Assembly (NCBI GenBank): GCA_030374805.1
Contig: JARGSG010000013.1
Location: 558,001 to 622,000 of the forward strand
Length of the DNA stretch: 64,000 nucleotides
DNA from: Gracilaria gracilis
Lineage: Eukaryota; Rhodophyta; Florideophyceae; Gracilariales; Gracilariaceae
Direction of reading: 5' to 3'
Shown here piece by piece: positions 32,726-43,807 of this stretch. Below the pieces are notes generated by a model. That model searched no databases. It had not been told where the DNA came from and saw only the letters and a program-made list of their open reading frames with translations. Each line of letters opens with the position of its first letter. Position 1 is the stretch's first letter. A program made the translations under genes and the position numbers.

Positions 32726-33528
32726 ATGCGAAGAAAATAACGCAATTGGCAGCTGAAAATGCAATCTCAGTGAAAGGTAAAAGGCCGCAGTGCACATTCG
32801 AGCAGTTGTGATGCCGATCCCCCGAGTCGATACACATTCTCCACCACGTTCGACACAATTCCAAGTGCGGCCAACATCGTAAAAGTGGTGTGCGTCTTTT
32901 GTGTCACAAGTGTTCTGCGCAAGCTTCTGGTCGTTCGAGACGTACTTTGGGTAGGTTTTCACGCCTTTCTGAGGCCCTTTGCCGCCTTGTAGTGAACTAC
33001 ACTGCGAAACATTGCTTCCATCGGCGTTGAGGTCTGCGCTACAAAGACACTCATTCACGATTCAGACAGCAACAATCGTAAGGCGTTATCATTACTCCGT
33101 GCCTCTTTCGCTGTATCTGAGGAACAGAAACACTGTATCTAAGATATAGAAACCTTTTGGATCCGTGCAATGCCTTTACGAACATTGGCTCTACTTTTCT
33201 AGCATTGTGTTTACTTTTACCTCCCAATCTCAGTCCTAAATGAAGCGTTTATGCGTACCAGTATACTTTTTGGGCTACGGAAGTAATTAATACAAATAGA
33301 AATGAGCTTGCAGAAAATGGGGAAGCTGATGTAAAGGAATACCTCGATACAGAAAATCAATGTGAATCAAAAGGCGAACTTGATAGGATAAGTTTCGTAT
33401 GTACTGAGGAGAATATTTAATTACTAAAGGAGAGTACGTCGAACACATCAAGAAACTGTCATCGATCAGACCAAGATTGAAGGGAAACTAATCGCCTACA
33501 GAACGAGTTTGCAGAGCCTATTCCGAAT
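32726..33528. other. piggyBac-1 region left of the accessory gene
   Basis: A 134-codon minus-strand frame (33058-32654) overruns the terminal repeat and is probably spurious. Around 33295-33420 a short plus-strand frame (ENGEADVKEYLDTENQ) may be the decayed N-terminal part of the accessory gene. Nothing else is supported. Confidence 0.35.
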
Positions 33529-33820
33529 ATGACCTCTCACAATGAGAATGTGATGTGTGTGAAATATGGCGGGACGCCTTGCTATTTCATACAATTTGGG
33601 CCTTCAGTTCTCGAATGTGTGTCTCTTGCGTACCCCGCATTTGGATTACATTCTTCAACCGACAACCAAGCGAGAAAGACGGCGTATAAGATATATATAT
33701 ATTTGAAAAGCACGGGTTTCTTGGAAAGGAGGTGCGGATGCAGATACCGCATTGCGTGTTAGAGGGAATAAGACGCATCTGGCCGGATGAAACTGGAGCA
33801 TATATAGTGTTTAAAAGGAA
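33529..33820 (+). pseudogene. piggyBac-1 accessory gene (CGGTPCY-type family), frameshifted
   Basis: The frame from 33529 carries VKYGGTPCYFIQFG and ARKTAYKIYIY and shifts near 33735 into CVLEGIRRIWPDETGAYIVFK. Order and spacing match the intact gene at 44005-44556 in piggyBac-2: Cys-x-x-Cys/Tyr-Gly-Gly-Thr-Pro-Cys-Tyr, then ARK-AYK, then a ILEGI-RRW-D end. It ends about 20 bp from the transposase stop, tail to tail. The role is unknown. Small proteins of this sort are, as I recall, common in oomycete genomes, without assigned function. Confidence 0.6.
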
Positions 33821-33840
33821 TAGTTTTACTTCGTTTGCAG

Positions 33841-35861
33841 TTACTTTGCGGTGGCTATGGTGGTGGTTGCTTTGTTCGGGCGCCTTCTTCGATTGTTATG
33901 TACTGTCTGTAGCTCTGCAGGCGTTACTGCTGCATATATATCAGGACGTACGTCACGGAAGGAGTCCTTGAAATGAAAAAAGTTGAAGCAGTTCACGTGG
34001 AAACCGAGCCGGCATTTGGAACAAAAGTAGAATGTGTATCCACCGCGGCCTTTTGGCTTCTGCAAACTGCATAAAAAACAGTGCACATTCTTCCTATCTT
34101 CAGTTTCGAACGGCATGTAGAGAGTATCGCTGACACAGGCGTTCTGTAAATTAATGTTCATTTTTTGAGCCTGTCGAGACACTGGGACCAGTGAACCACG
34201 TTTTTGCTGATACTCCGCATAATCTTTGACAAGCTGCAGAACTATATGCTGCTTCAATGCTCCCAGACCCAGGACTGGCTGACCAGGTGTGGTGATGGCC
34301 TTAAGTGAAGTATGAGCATTGATAACACTTGCGTACAAAATGAAGATTAGAATGCTCATAGTAACGCGCCTTTTTTTCCTAACGGTTGGAGCTGTGGATC
34401 TGAATTGATCGAAGTGGTCAACACCGTTTATAAACAGATTGTATGCCACTATTACAGCCGGTACATGCAATGTGGTTCTTGTAAAATCCTCGTTTCCCGT
34501 CCATCGCAGCAACGGTGCCAGTCCATGGACTCACCTAATAGCATGGTTATCATTGGCATTGTAAATTCGTGCTGTGGGTGTATCAGCCAAATCGTTGGTA
34601 TAGAGTGTAACTACCAAGCGGTCTCGAAATACAATAAACCCGCACTTCTCTGCAATCTTCAATGCACTCTTGGCCACAGTCCCCTTCTCGAAAACCTGCA
34701 CCAGACGCCAATCACCACGACTAGAATTCTTTAAAGAATCAATTGCTTCCTTCAAAGCCGGTCTATTGAGGCTGTCGACATTCGTGAAACAAACAGTACC
34801 CAATATCTGACATTCTCCGTCAGACAGAACGTGCAATTGCCGCGCTAAGACATGGCGGGTATAAAAGGTGTCCATGACGATAAGACGTCCACACCGCGGG
34901 GTGGGATGCAGCTGCGTCTGGTGCGCCAGTTGTGCGCACCACAACGCTGATGCTGTACATTTTTGTACGTACTTATCGTCGACCTTTTGGTCCACCGCAC
35001 CACGCAGACTACGAAAAACATTTGTGTAGCGTTATACAGGAGAAACTCTTGATTTGTTTCCTGATCCATTATCTTAGAAACTGTGAATATAAGCGTGCTT
35101 CTATCCTACCACAGCGTAGAAAAGTATTCCAAATTTGACCGACCTCGACTTCATGTAGGATCTGGCTGCAGTTCGGTCCTTATATCTAATTGTATTCTCA
35201 TCAAGAGAACTGACGCCCACCGGAACTGCAAGTGTAGCCTTGTTTCTAACAAAGTGCTCCAGTATTTTTCTGCTGTGTCATAAAGGATCCATTGCTGCAA
35301 TATCTCCATCATATGTAGCATAAAGCTTGAGAGGGGAGCGAATGCTCGAGAATGTATCTCTACTCATGGTTTTTTGACAAAAATGTTTTCGAGTAGATCC
35401 GATTTGTCCCAGTAATCTTTCAGCCGATTTAGTCGGTGTATGGATGTTGCTAGAACAATTCCAAGGTATGCCATTAGCTCATGCATCCGTATGGGCTCAT
35501 TGCGTTGGCGTCTCATTATAATAACTTCGTTGGTCCATGCTTTGACGCATTCAAGATAAGAGTTGTTCAAGAAAAGGCCGAACAAAGCTACGTAACTTTT
35601 GTGCGCGTACGTTCGTTCGATTAGGTCGGGCTTAATGAGATGCAGTCCGCTTTCATTGTACCATTTTGAGCAATACGGCACAATGTCACAAAGAGTTTTG
35701 CGGTCATTAGAACCCAAACCAGTGAAAATGAATTTTTCCTCGTCATGTTCATCATGAAAGATGTCAAGATTGCTCTCGAAGTTCGTTTCGGCAGTTTCTG
35801 GTACAAAGTCTACTTTCTGAACATTTTCAATATGCGTTTGCAATGTGCGTGGGGTTGACAT
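33841..35861 (-). pseudogene. piggyBac-1 transposase
   Basis: From the ATG at 35861, the N-terminal domain carries IVPYCSKWYNESGLHLIKPDLIERT, then frameshifts after LLENIFVKKP. The catalytic part (34995-33841, one in-frame stop near 34530) has the first Asp in VMDTFYTRHVLA, then LYTNDLADTP, then the NGVDHFDQFRS block of the DDE_Tnp_1_7 family. The C-terminal Cys-rich domain is CFLC ... CSKCRLGFHVNC, which in piggyBac binds the terminal repeats. The cut-and-paste enzyme is broken by at least one frameshift and one stop. Confidence 0.85.
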
Positions 35862-36189
35862 CTTGTTGTAGTTACTGTCTACCAAGTGGTATTGGCCATG
35901 GGGTTTGGAGGGTTCCCGGGCCTTTGGAGAAGGCGATCAAGAGCTGCTTTCTGTCCGAAAGCAAGAGCGCGGATTAGAATCTGGGGGTGCAAACAAAGCC
36001 AAGCGCTTGACACCCAGCTTGTTCGAATAACACATAATCTCATGCTATTGGACATCACGATCACTCAATCTTTTTTTAACCAATGTTTTTACTTAATCTA
36101 CGTCTATCTGAGTAGACATAAGCCAAGTGCTCACTTGGCCCAATGATGTTGTCCCACCCAGCCGTTTACAGAGCGTTGTCCAATAATAT

Positions 36190-36239
36190 GGCTTGCTTAT
36201 GTCTACTATGATAGACATAAGCAAGCCGTCCCAAAAGGG
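36190..36239 (-). repeat. piggyBac-1 right terminus with perfect 16-bp hairpin
   Basis: GGCTTGCTTATGTCTA (36190-36205), a 6-bp loop and its exact complement (36212-36227) precede GTCCCAAAAGGG and the TTAA at 36240. Another TAGACATAAGC copy lies at 36114. The hairpin is probably a transposase- or host-binding subterminal repeat. Confidence 0.65.
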
Positions 36240-37048
36240 TTAAGTGGCAACATATTGCAAGTAGTCTACACCCAGTAACTGCAATTAATGTATGTGTACC
36301 AATAGTGTGGGTACCAAATATAGTGTAGTCTACATTAATACAGGTTCCCACACTCACAGCGTTGGCATCAATTGATGTGGACCACACTAATAACGCCATG
36401 ACCGTTATAAGTGTGACCGAAACAGTTTCCAAAATTGCGGCAATCGCACTCAGTTTGAAGTTGGAAAAGGCTTTATTTGCAGGAGAAGTCGTCAAGACCG
36501 ATCACCCAGCAACCGGCTTTCTATTGTGACAGCTGCGTTCTCCAACTCGTACCAAATGAGTGTACCAACCACTGGATCTCCGATTGTTGCAGCCTTCCAA
36601 AGGGCGCAACGAAACTACAACACAAATGAAGCCATAGCAGAGCCAGTTGCAACACCAACCCCATCCCAATTGCAGCCGCAGCAAGCCGATACAGCACATG
36701 TAGCCACACCCAACGTACGAAACCCAGTTCTCACCGGAAACCCCCCACATCCCTGTCATAATGTCCTAAAGATATCAGAGCGCATTAAGTTCATCTCATG
36801 AATGAAGCAAGAGAGCGACGCTCACGGTTCAAAGCACATCGCGTCTAAAGCAGTTAAACGATTTTCATCGCTATTTCGAAGCTCGTACAAAGCGAATCTT
36901 CAAAAGGCCAGCCGGTTATGGAAAACACGATCTGAATATATGAACGAAGATGGATCGCTTCAAGTCAGAGGCGTCTACTCCTCTATCATTCGGTCGACGT
37001 ACCCCGGAGTGAAACGCAACTTACCTCAAGACCCGAAGCAGAAGAGGG

Positions 37049-37401
37049 TGTTGTCGAGTGTTGTCACCACGTCGCAGCGCGCTCGCGAAGGCGTGAAAAT
37101 TCAAGGAGGGCAGACCCGCCGGATTGATGATGATGATCCATTTCGAGTTGTCTTCTCACAGGGTGAGAGACATATATATCTGTCCCCTGTCGACCCAGTT
37201 GTCCGCTAAGTTGACAGGCGTAGGGAGGTAGCCATATGAACTTGCGCGAGTCTTGTACACGCAAAACATTCTACCGTAAGACTATCAATATCAAATAGAT
37301 ATATCAGTTACTTCTTCGGATAGGAAATCGCACAGTAAAGCTGCGCGTGTATCCACGCATATGCCAACGAAACGTAATGTCGCTGCCGACACCATACAAC
37401 A
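37049..37401 (-). repeat. 3' LTR of gypsy D
   Basis: TGTTGTCGAG ... CATACAACA on the plus strand, 353 bp, with GAGGG outside. A weak purine run (GGGGCGC on the minus strand at 37402-37408) adjoins it on the inner side. Confidence 0.93.
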
Positions 37402-37441
37402 GCGCCCCGTAGTATTCTAAGTGGAAACTGTAGAATATTAC

Positions 37442-39253
37442 TCAAAGGGAGGCGGCGATAGTGCGTTGACGCTGTGTGCCAGTTTCCTTACCTTCTTCGA
37501 TATACTCTGCAACCAGCGTCGAGACATCGTGGCGCAGGGAATCAAGACTAACCGAATCGGTCTCTTCGTCCGAAAACCCACGCCACTTGAACAAAAACTC
37601 AACCGACCCCTTTCTGCGTCGGATATCTTTAAACTGATCAATGAACAAGAGTTCTCCTTCTTGGTAGAACAGGTAGTTTTGTAGTTCTCCCGTCACTTTG
37701 AAGTCCTTGTTACGAAAGAACTTTAACCTTCGTCCATGAACCTTCTGCTTTATGCCATCAAGGAGATTTTCCACAACAAATATGTACTCAGAACGACACT
37801 CCAGAACTCGATATGGACCCATCCATTTAAGAGAGGGCTTTCGTGTGCGCTCACGTGTGAGTATCCCTTGCAGCACAATATCACCAACCGTAAAATTGAT
37901 TAGACGTACATTTGTCTTGCGATTATGAGACGCCACTGCTTGCTTGCGCTTCTTTGAGGAACGAACGGCCACGTCTTGGTGCATTTTCTCCAGAGCGCAT
38001 TGAGCGGTTTTGATATTGTTCAATTGTGTGGCTCGAATTTTAGCCAAATCGAAAACCTTCTTCGTTCTTCCAATTCTGCGCGTGACGGTGGCCAGCGGTG
38101 TATCCTGTAGATGACCTGTAATCACAGTAAGAGGACAAAGATTTCTTAAGCGTTCTAACAGAGTATTGTTCAGAACGGACTGAACCACTGGCATGAGGCT
38201 CGGCCAGCAATTTTGCGGCAGTTGGTAATCCGCCAGTAGAGCCCTCACTGCCCGTAAAAGTTCACGACACACAACTCCAACTGTACCATTTGACCATGGG
38301 CAGTACGCTAAAGTGAAATGATGATCGGACTTGGTTTTCTCTTGAAGTAGACGAACCAGTTCATTCTTGAAATGAGAATCGCTGTCGGAGACGCACTGTC
38401 GAACTACACCGAAAGATACAAACCATTTGATTAGCCATTCGGCCACTACTTCAGCTGTAGTCTCGGTTGTAGGAACCAACCAGACGTAGCCACTGTGGTC
38501 ATCTTTGAGAACAAGGACGTATAGGAGATCGTTCTCTGCCAGTGACATGTAGCAGAAATCGAAGTGTAACAGCTCGTTGGGCTGGTTGGCATGCGAGGCA
38601 TGACCAATAGGCCGAGTAATCGTTCTCGTTGGTTCTGTGCAGAGACAGTGGAGACAAGTGGCAACAAAAGACTTCAAATCAGCATCCATAACCTTCCAGT
38701 AAAAATAGGCTTTGGTCGTGGTGATTGTTACTCTAGAGCTCCTGTGACCTCCATGACCGGTGTAAGCGGCTATTATCACTCTTAATTTCATCAATGTATG
38801 ATCGGATGGAATCCATAAAACTCCATGTAGGTTTCGCATGCCATTCGTAGTGGTTACGAAAGACTTGGGCGTTGATTCTTGAGCTACATTCTGTACCGCT
38901 TTGAGTTGTTCGAGAGTAGGCCAGTCTAGTCTGGCATCTGAGCCAGGTTCGACTGGTGGGACCATCAGAACGTTTGTGTCGAGAAGCGAGGCTGCTTTGA
39001 CCTTCCGTACGGGGTACACGGCCAAATGAGTGAGCATATCGGCCCACACGTTCTGCTCACCAGATAGGTGTTCTATGACATACCTGAACGCACTGAGTTT
39101 CAGCGCCCATCTCATCAACTTGCTTGCTGTATGCTTTGAGATATTAGAATTGCGTCCGTAAGGGTCATACAAGTATACCAGATTTGCGTGGTCTGTAAAT
39201 ATGTTTAGCTCGCGTCCATACACGAGATACTCTAGTCGACACATTGCTTCCAC
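37442..39253 (-). CDS. gypsy D RNase H end, integrase and chromodomain (603 codons open)
   Basis: The frame starts in RNase H (TDHANLVYL, GEQNVWADML). The integrase has the HGGH ... CLHC zinc-binding segment, the first catalytic Asp in LHFDFCYM and the second in VSDSDSHFKNEL. Exactly 35 residues after the second Asp lies Gly (NGTVGVV), where the catalytic Glu is expected, so strand transfer should be lost. The C-terminal part has a GPYRVLE module and, from about residue 545, a chromodomain (FLFKWRGFSDEETDSV ... YIEE) that could direct insertion to modified chromatin. It is only the distal part of pol, because frameshifts separate it from RT. Confidence 0.85.
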   Translation of the reverse strand: MEAMCRLEYLVYGRELNIFTDHANLVYLYDPYGRNSNISKHTASKLMRWALKLSAFRYVIEHLSGEQNVWADMLTHLAVYPVRKVKAASLLDTNVLMVPPVEPGSDARLDWPTLEQLKAVQNVAQESTPKSFVTTTNGMRNLHGVLWIPSDHTLMKLRVIIAAYTGHGGHRSSRVTITTTKAYFYWKVMDADLKSFVATCLHCLCTEPTRTITRPIGHASHANQPNELLHFDFCYMSLAENDLLYVLVLKDDHSGYVWLVPTTETTAEVVAEWLIKWFVSFGVVRQCVSDSDSHFKNELVRLLQEKTKSDHHFTLAYCPWSNGTVGVVCRELLRAVRALLADYQLPQNCWPSLMPVVQSVLNNTLLERLRNLCPLTVITGHLQDTPLATVTRRIGRTKKVFDLAKIRATQLNNIKTAQCALEKMHQDVAVRSSKKRKQAVASHNRKTNVRLINFTVGDIVLQGILTRERTRKPSLKWMGPYRVLECRSEYIFVVENLLDGIKQKVHGRRLKFFRNKDFKVTGELQNYLFYQEGELLFIDQFKDIRRRKGSVEFLFKWRGFSDEETDSVSLDSLRHDVSTLVAEYIEEGKETGTQRQRTIAASL

Positions 39254-40994
39254 AATAGCGAAACTTTACTTTTCAGGTACTGACTAATTGGCTGTTGATC
39301 CTGAAAAACTGCCGGAGAGGAAACAGAGAGGCTCGTGTCTCTGTTCAGCGAGAGGTTTGCTTCGGTTCTCTGCTGGTACCTGGGTTAGTACGCCTGCCCA
39401 GTGCGTGTCGGGCGCATCCATAGAGAGGCAGATGGTGATTGCTCTTGTGGTGAGCAAGTTTGACCGATGCAACCAGTTGTTGCTTGATGTCCGCGAAAGC
39501 GGAAGCATGCTCTGCGCCCCATGAGTTGCAGAGGGATAAGTTTCGAGGAGCTGATTTGGTTCGTTTGCCGACTTTTGTGTAGCAGTCTTCGAGTAAGCGG
39601 TGAAGGGAAGCAATTCGTTTGGAGTATTCGAGTATACTGTTTCTCATCCAATTGGTAGCGCAAATGATTTATGGCAGCTCGTTTGCCATTGTTGGTGTTC
39701 CCATAGATACGAGTGACTGATAGTGGCGAGGGTGGTACTGTGTTCCTTCCGAAGTAATGTTTCGTCCGCAGAAATGGACTTGGTGTGTCAACAGATTTGT
39801 CTTCTCTGCGTGTAATTTGAGTCCGATCTCCTCACAGACGCATAGGAATGATTCGATGTTGTCCAATAGCTCTTGATCAGTTGTAGCCTAGAACAGGAAA
39901 TCATCAATCCATTGCAGTAGCTCCTCGACTCGTTCGTCTAATCGCTGTGCGAGAACTGCCTGAAAGTTATTTCCGGAGTCACTACCGCCTTGGAGAAGGC
40001 GTTTTGAGGAGTAGACCCCGAGAGGTGTCTGTAGGAACATCATTTCCTGCGATTCTGCTGAGAGGGGAACTTGCCACTACCTTTGTGCCAAATCAACTTT
40101 TGGGAAGCAAGTGCTTCTTGTAACGTCTTGGAACTTTGATTCCAAGTGCGGCATGGCTGATTTGACTGGCACAGTTCGGGCATTGGGTCCTCTCAGGTCT
40201 ACGGTGAAGCGGAGCTTTGTAGAACCTGGCTTCGGCACGGCGAGGGCCGGTGAAGCCCACCGCGCAGATGGATTCTTGTAGATGGCGCCTACAGCTTCAA
40301 GTTCTCTGGCTGTATGGATGATGAAGTCCCTTTTTTGTGGGACGTAGCGTCTCTGCGGAGACCTGTACGGTTTGACGTTTTTGACTGGTGTGATAGTCAG
40401 TAATAGAACGTCTGCTGAGGGATCGGGTCCTAGTTTGATGCGGAAGACCTCACGATACTTTTCCAGCATCTTGGATATTCGACTGGAACCTTCCTTGGAT
40501 ATCCCGTTACCTCTGGCTTCTTTGACAATCCGTTGGAACGCTTCGTCGATGGATACCTTGCTTTCAACTCCAATACCTGCAGCCAGTGACTCCGGCAGCT
40601 CAATGGGATCTTCTTCAGTGTCTGCGTATGATAGGCCTTGATACCTTGCAGTTGCGAACTTGAAGTGCGATGGGTTCAAGTCGCTCACATCGCGGTCGTG
40701 GATCTCTCCCTTTACGCGCATGAGGTGATCTCTGAGGTTGAATCCGATGGAGTTGAGGAAAGGGCGGCCGAGGAGAATCTCTCCCATGGGCTGGTTCACA
40801 ACGTAGAACTCTACGCCCCGGACGCGTACTGGTATGATCGATCCCGGCAGATACACTGTGATTGGGAGTACGACGGAACGGGAGGCGGAAATCTCCGTTT
40901 GGTTCTGCGTGGTGAACGCTCCAGAAAGGGTTATAGGTTTCTCGAATGTTCGCACAGGTAGTCCAGGGACAGCTTGGTTCACCTTGAGAAACAA
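39254..40994 (-). pseudogene. gypsy D protease end and reverse transcriptase
   Basis: Frame 40994-40077 runs from the end of the protease (ILLGRPFLNSIGF) through the linker to the start of RT (GAIYKNPSARWASPALAVPKPG, FPKVDLAQR). A frameshift follows. Short frames then carry the catalytic region with WIDDFLF (a variant of YxDD) near 39900, LHAEKTNLL, and RNase H start fragments (ALGRRTNPG, LPLYGCARHALG). RT is not translatable as a unit. Confidence 0.8.
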
Positions 40995-41030
40995 TATGTT
41001 ATCTATTGCGCTGAATTCAGCCCCAGAGTC

Positions 41031-42040
41031 TTAGAGTAGGATTGGAAAAACAGAGTCCTCTAGAGCGATTCTGAAACGCCCGGAGCTTTCTTGAGGAACG
41101 GGAATTTGGTTAGTCGTAGCCTGCTTAACGGTCTTCGTTTTTATAGCTCCCACATCACCGTAATGCTTTTCGAAGAGCTCTTTCTTGCGTTCTGCAGATG
41201 TGTTTGGACAGTTCTTTAGACTATGGATACCGTTGCACTTCTCGTTCAGACACGGTTGATTCCATTCTATTTGTTTGCGTTTGGCGGAACGATGAGAATG
41301 CTTTTTCTGAGTGGCCAGACCCTGGGTGTCAGAGGGGAAACTCCTCTTGGAGTCCTTGCTGCTGCGCGGGTGACTTCGAAAGTTGCGAGGCTTGGTAGGA
41401 ATCACGCGTGCTAAAGCAGTTTCGGCCAGAGAGATTTCCAAGGCGATGTTCGATACTTCGTCTTTGGAAAGCTTGATATTGACAAGTTGTTGTTTCCTCC
41501 ATCTCCTGCGCAGCATTATAATCCTCGTTTGAAGAAAGTCTGGTTTGAACTTGTTGATGAGGCGGTCGATGAACTTCTTGGCCATATCACTGTCTTTGAG
41601 GACCTCTGAGGTGTTGTTGCGATCCAAAGCTGTGATGATGTCGATAATAAAATGACGACACCACCTGCGGGGTCCTCCTTGTTCGGACAAAACGAAACTG
41701 CTCGAGGGGATGAGTCAATGCGTTCAGAAAGGTCTTTGGGTGTAGATAAATTGGCGTCGTCAAACCAAGTTTTCACGATTTGGTCTGTAGCTTCTTCGAC
41801 AGTGGAGACTCCATCGATCTCGCCCATTAGGCAGAGAGCGTGCAGAGTGGTTTCGTCCATGCAGTCTTTGATAGACGCCTTGGAAAGTTTGGAGTCTCCA
41901 TCGCGATCTTTGTTGACACCATCAACCTTGGTGCAGTAGGCGGCGTATTCTGTTTCGAACTTTATCAATGAAGGTTGATCTACTGTCTTCAGCAACGGGG
42001 GTTGAATGACAGAAACCACTCCGTAGTTTGATGTCGCCAT
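41031..42040 (-). pseudogene. gypsy D gag with zinc knuckle and start of protease
   Basis: The ATG at 42040 (MATSNYGVV) is chosen because upstream codons lie in the LTR. After GGV near 41655 a frameshift moves to the frame 41690-41031. It holds KFIDRLINKFKPDF, then a knuckle of CX4CX3HX4C form (CLNEKCNGIHSLKNC). The frame ends in a TAA placed directly before DSGAE, the protease active site, with the same frame open on both sides. That TAA may be a mutation or a read-through signal. Confidence 0.75.
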
Positions 42041-42098
42041 CTCAGCGCTATTTGCTTTGTGGTGCTCCACTAATGCCCTTTCAAAAGACAAAGCGCTT

Positions 42099-42451
42099 TG
42101 TTGTCGAGTGTCGTCACCACGTCGCAGCGCGCTCGCGAAGGCGTGAAAATGCAAGGAGGGCAGACCCGCCGGATCGATGATGATGATCCATTTCGAGTTG
42201 TCTTCTCACAGGATGAGAGACATATATATCTGCCCCCTGTCGACTTAGTTGTCCGCTAAGTTGACAGGCGTAGGGAGGTAGCCATATGAACTTGCGCGAG
42301 TCTTGTATACGCAAAACGTTCTACCGCATAACTATCGATATCAAATAGATATATCAGTTACTTCTTCGAATAGGAAACCGCAAAGTAACGCTGCGCGTGT
42401 ATCCAAGCATATACATACGAAACGAAATGTCGCTGCCGAAATCATACAACA
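42099..42451 (-). repeat. 5' LTR of gypsy D
   Basis: 353 bp, same limits as the 3' LTR, with GAGGG outside at 42452-42456. The bases just inside (AAGCGCTTTGTC on the minus strand) do not match the primer-binding site of the other gypsy families, so a different primer is used. Confidence 0.93.
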
Positions 42452-43618
42452 GAGGGCGTAAAAACAGGCTGTGGGTTAAGGCACTTCATTTAGCCATGCT
42501 CACCGAGTTTGACTGCCTTCGAAAACTCGGTGTCAAGTGTAACTGGAAAAAGCTTCGCAGACTTGCTCTAAACCTGTGAAAAACTCCACGTCGACTTACT
42601 ATTACCTCAATTTAAAAAACGACAGACAGAACATTCCCATCTCGGAGTGCATCACACGTAGATGGATTCAACACTTAGCCAATCGCCAAAGAATTGTGAG
42701 CAGAAGCATAACCAGCAAACAACTTCTTTCCCCAGCCAAAGAGGAACTGATCGCCAAGGAGGTAGCGTACCACCTGGGCGTTATGTGTCGGGCTTTCCGG
42801 AGCGGTGAGCTGAAAGAAGAGGATATAGAAAATGCGGGTGAGACCCATTTCGTGATTAATCTGGACAATGGAAAGACACGGGGGTTCTGCGGGGAGGCAG
42901 AGGTTAAGTATGCGGACGTCGTCTTGGGTGGTGAAGGAATGATTATGCTCGTTCGCATTTACGGAGGACACGAAGCGAAAATTGAGGCCCCATTTCTGGT
43001 GTTTCAAAACAAGGAAAGAAGCTATTCCATCCGTGGTGTGCCCGGTGATGTTCTAGGCGTGTCGTACCGTACGGGGACAAAAGGTTGGATGGACACAGTT
43101 GCCCTTCCTCAATGTCTGTCCGAACCAAGAGCGATAGATTGCCTTCCTCATGGCCGCAAAGAAATTCTATTTGTGGACAACTGTAGTGGTCCCAACCCCA
43201 CTTCAGAGCAAATCGAAGCAGCGAAAAAATTGAACACCAACACTCGATTCTTCTCTAAGAGCGCCACCTACCTGGTCCAGCCTGCATACTCGTTCATCAT
43301 ACAAAAGATTAAGAGTAAATGGAGTCCACGCTGGGAAAGACACAAGATAGACTTGATAATGAAAGGGGAGTGGTCATCATCGGGAAAGGTTTGTAATCCG
43401 GGAAAGAGGTTTTTCTCAAGCTAGCCGTGCAAGCCGTTAGGGACTGCAATCATCAGAGGGATTCAGATGGGCTGACGTACGCTCGGAAGGCTATGATTAG
43501 AAGTGGTATGGCATTGAATATCAATGGTCTTTGGGAAGAGTGCCAGTTGTTTCCGCAGTTGCAAGGTATTATTAAGAAATACCGTATTCACTTTGATGTT
43601 GAAGTTGTGCAGATGTAA

Positions 43619-43807
43619 TGAGCAGATCTTGAATGTCTCTAGAGCACGTTTGGGTCAAGTGGATCGAGATTGACACCCACGCTATTTGTTTTTGGCAGAA
43701 TTATTGTGGTTTACATTAAATATGTTTGTTCAGCAAATAAAGTGGTACCATAGATCTCGTGGCCCACATCATTTGAGGTATTTATGTTCTAGGATTGCTT
43801 ACCTCAG
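43619..43807. other. spacer between pogo remnant and piggyBac-2
   Basis: Short AT-rich stretch, presumably the 3' end of the pogo-type element. No terminal inverted repeat identified. Confidence 0.4.

Larger units (their letters stand above)
32664..36239 (-). mobile_element. piggyBac-1 transposon, two-gene type, decayed
   Basis: The right end is GGG followed by TTAA (36240-36243), with a CCCTTTTGGGACGG terminal repeat when read inward. The left end at about 32664 is a decayed counterpart (GGGATGGC, then TAGACATAAGC). Both ends carry a subterminal palindrome. Inside are a minus-strand transposase pseudogene and a convergent plus-strand accessory gene. The left TTAA has mutated. Confidence 0.7.
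37049..42451 (-). mobile_element. complete Ty3/gypsy element, family D, with chromodomain
   Basis: It has two 353-bp LTRs and a perfect 5-bp target duplication GAGGG (37044-37048 and 42452-42456), for a total of 5403 bp. gag, protease, RT, RNase H, integrase and chromodomain lie on the minus strand. The LTRs differ at about 24 of 353 positions (hand count), so the insertion is not recent. Inserted in a pogo-like transposase gene. Confidence 0.95.
36556..43618 (+). pseudogene. pogo-like (DDE_1) transposase, split by gypsy D
   Basis: Starting at the ATG at 36556, the N-terminal part has an in-frame stop at 36799, then continues (36802-37048) with FSSLFRSSYKANLQKASRLWK. The gypsy D insertion falls after DPKQKR. 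The gene resumes at 42457 with RKNRLWVKALHLAML, loses one base near 42575, then runs 42576-43424 with the first Asp in VINLDNGKT (codon 97), the second in FVDNCSG (codon 201) and VQPAYSFIIQKIK, where the third Asp is usual but Tyr is found (codon 238). A last piece in another frame runs to 43618. The set of motifs matches oomycete pogo-type transposases. Terminal repeats were not found. Confidence 0.8.

Noticed and set aside
32654..33058. 134-codon minus-strand frame with a hydrophobic C-terminus
   Set aside because: It runs across the piggyBac-1 terminal repeat and has no counterpart in piggyBac-2.
34405..34734. Plus-strand frames opposite the piggyBac and gypsy D coding regions (also 38591-38785, 45276-45570, 47537-47869, 50497-50937)
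   Set aside because: They are shadows of well supported genes on the other strand.
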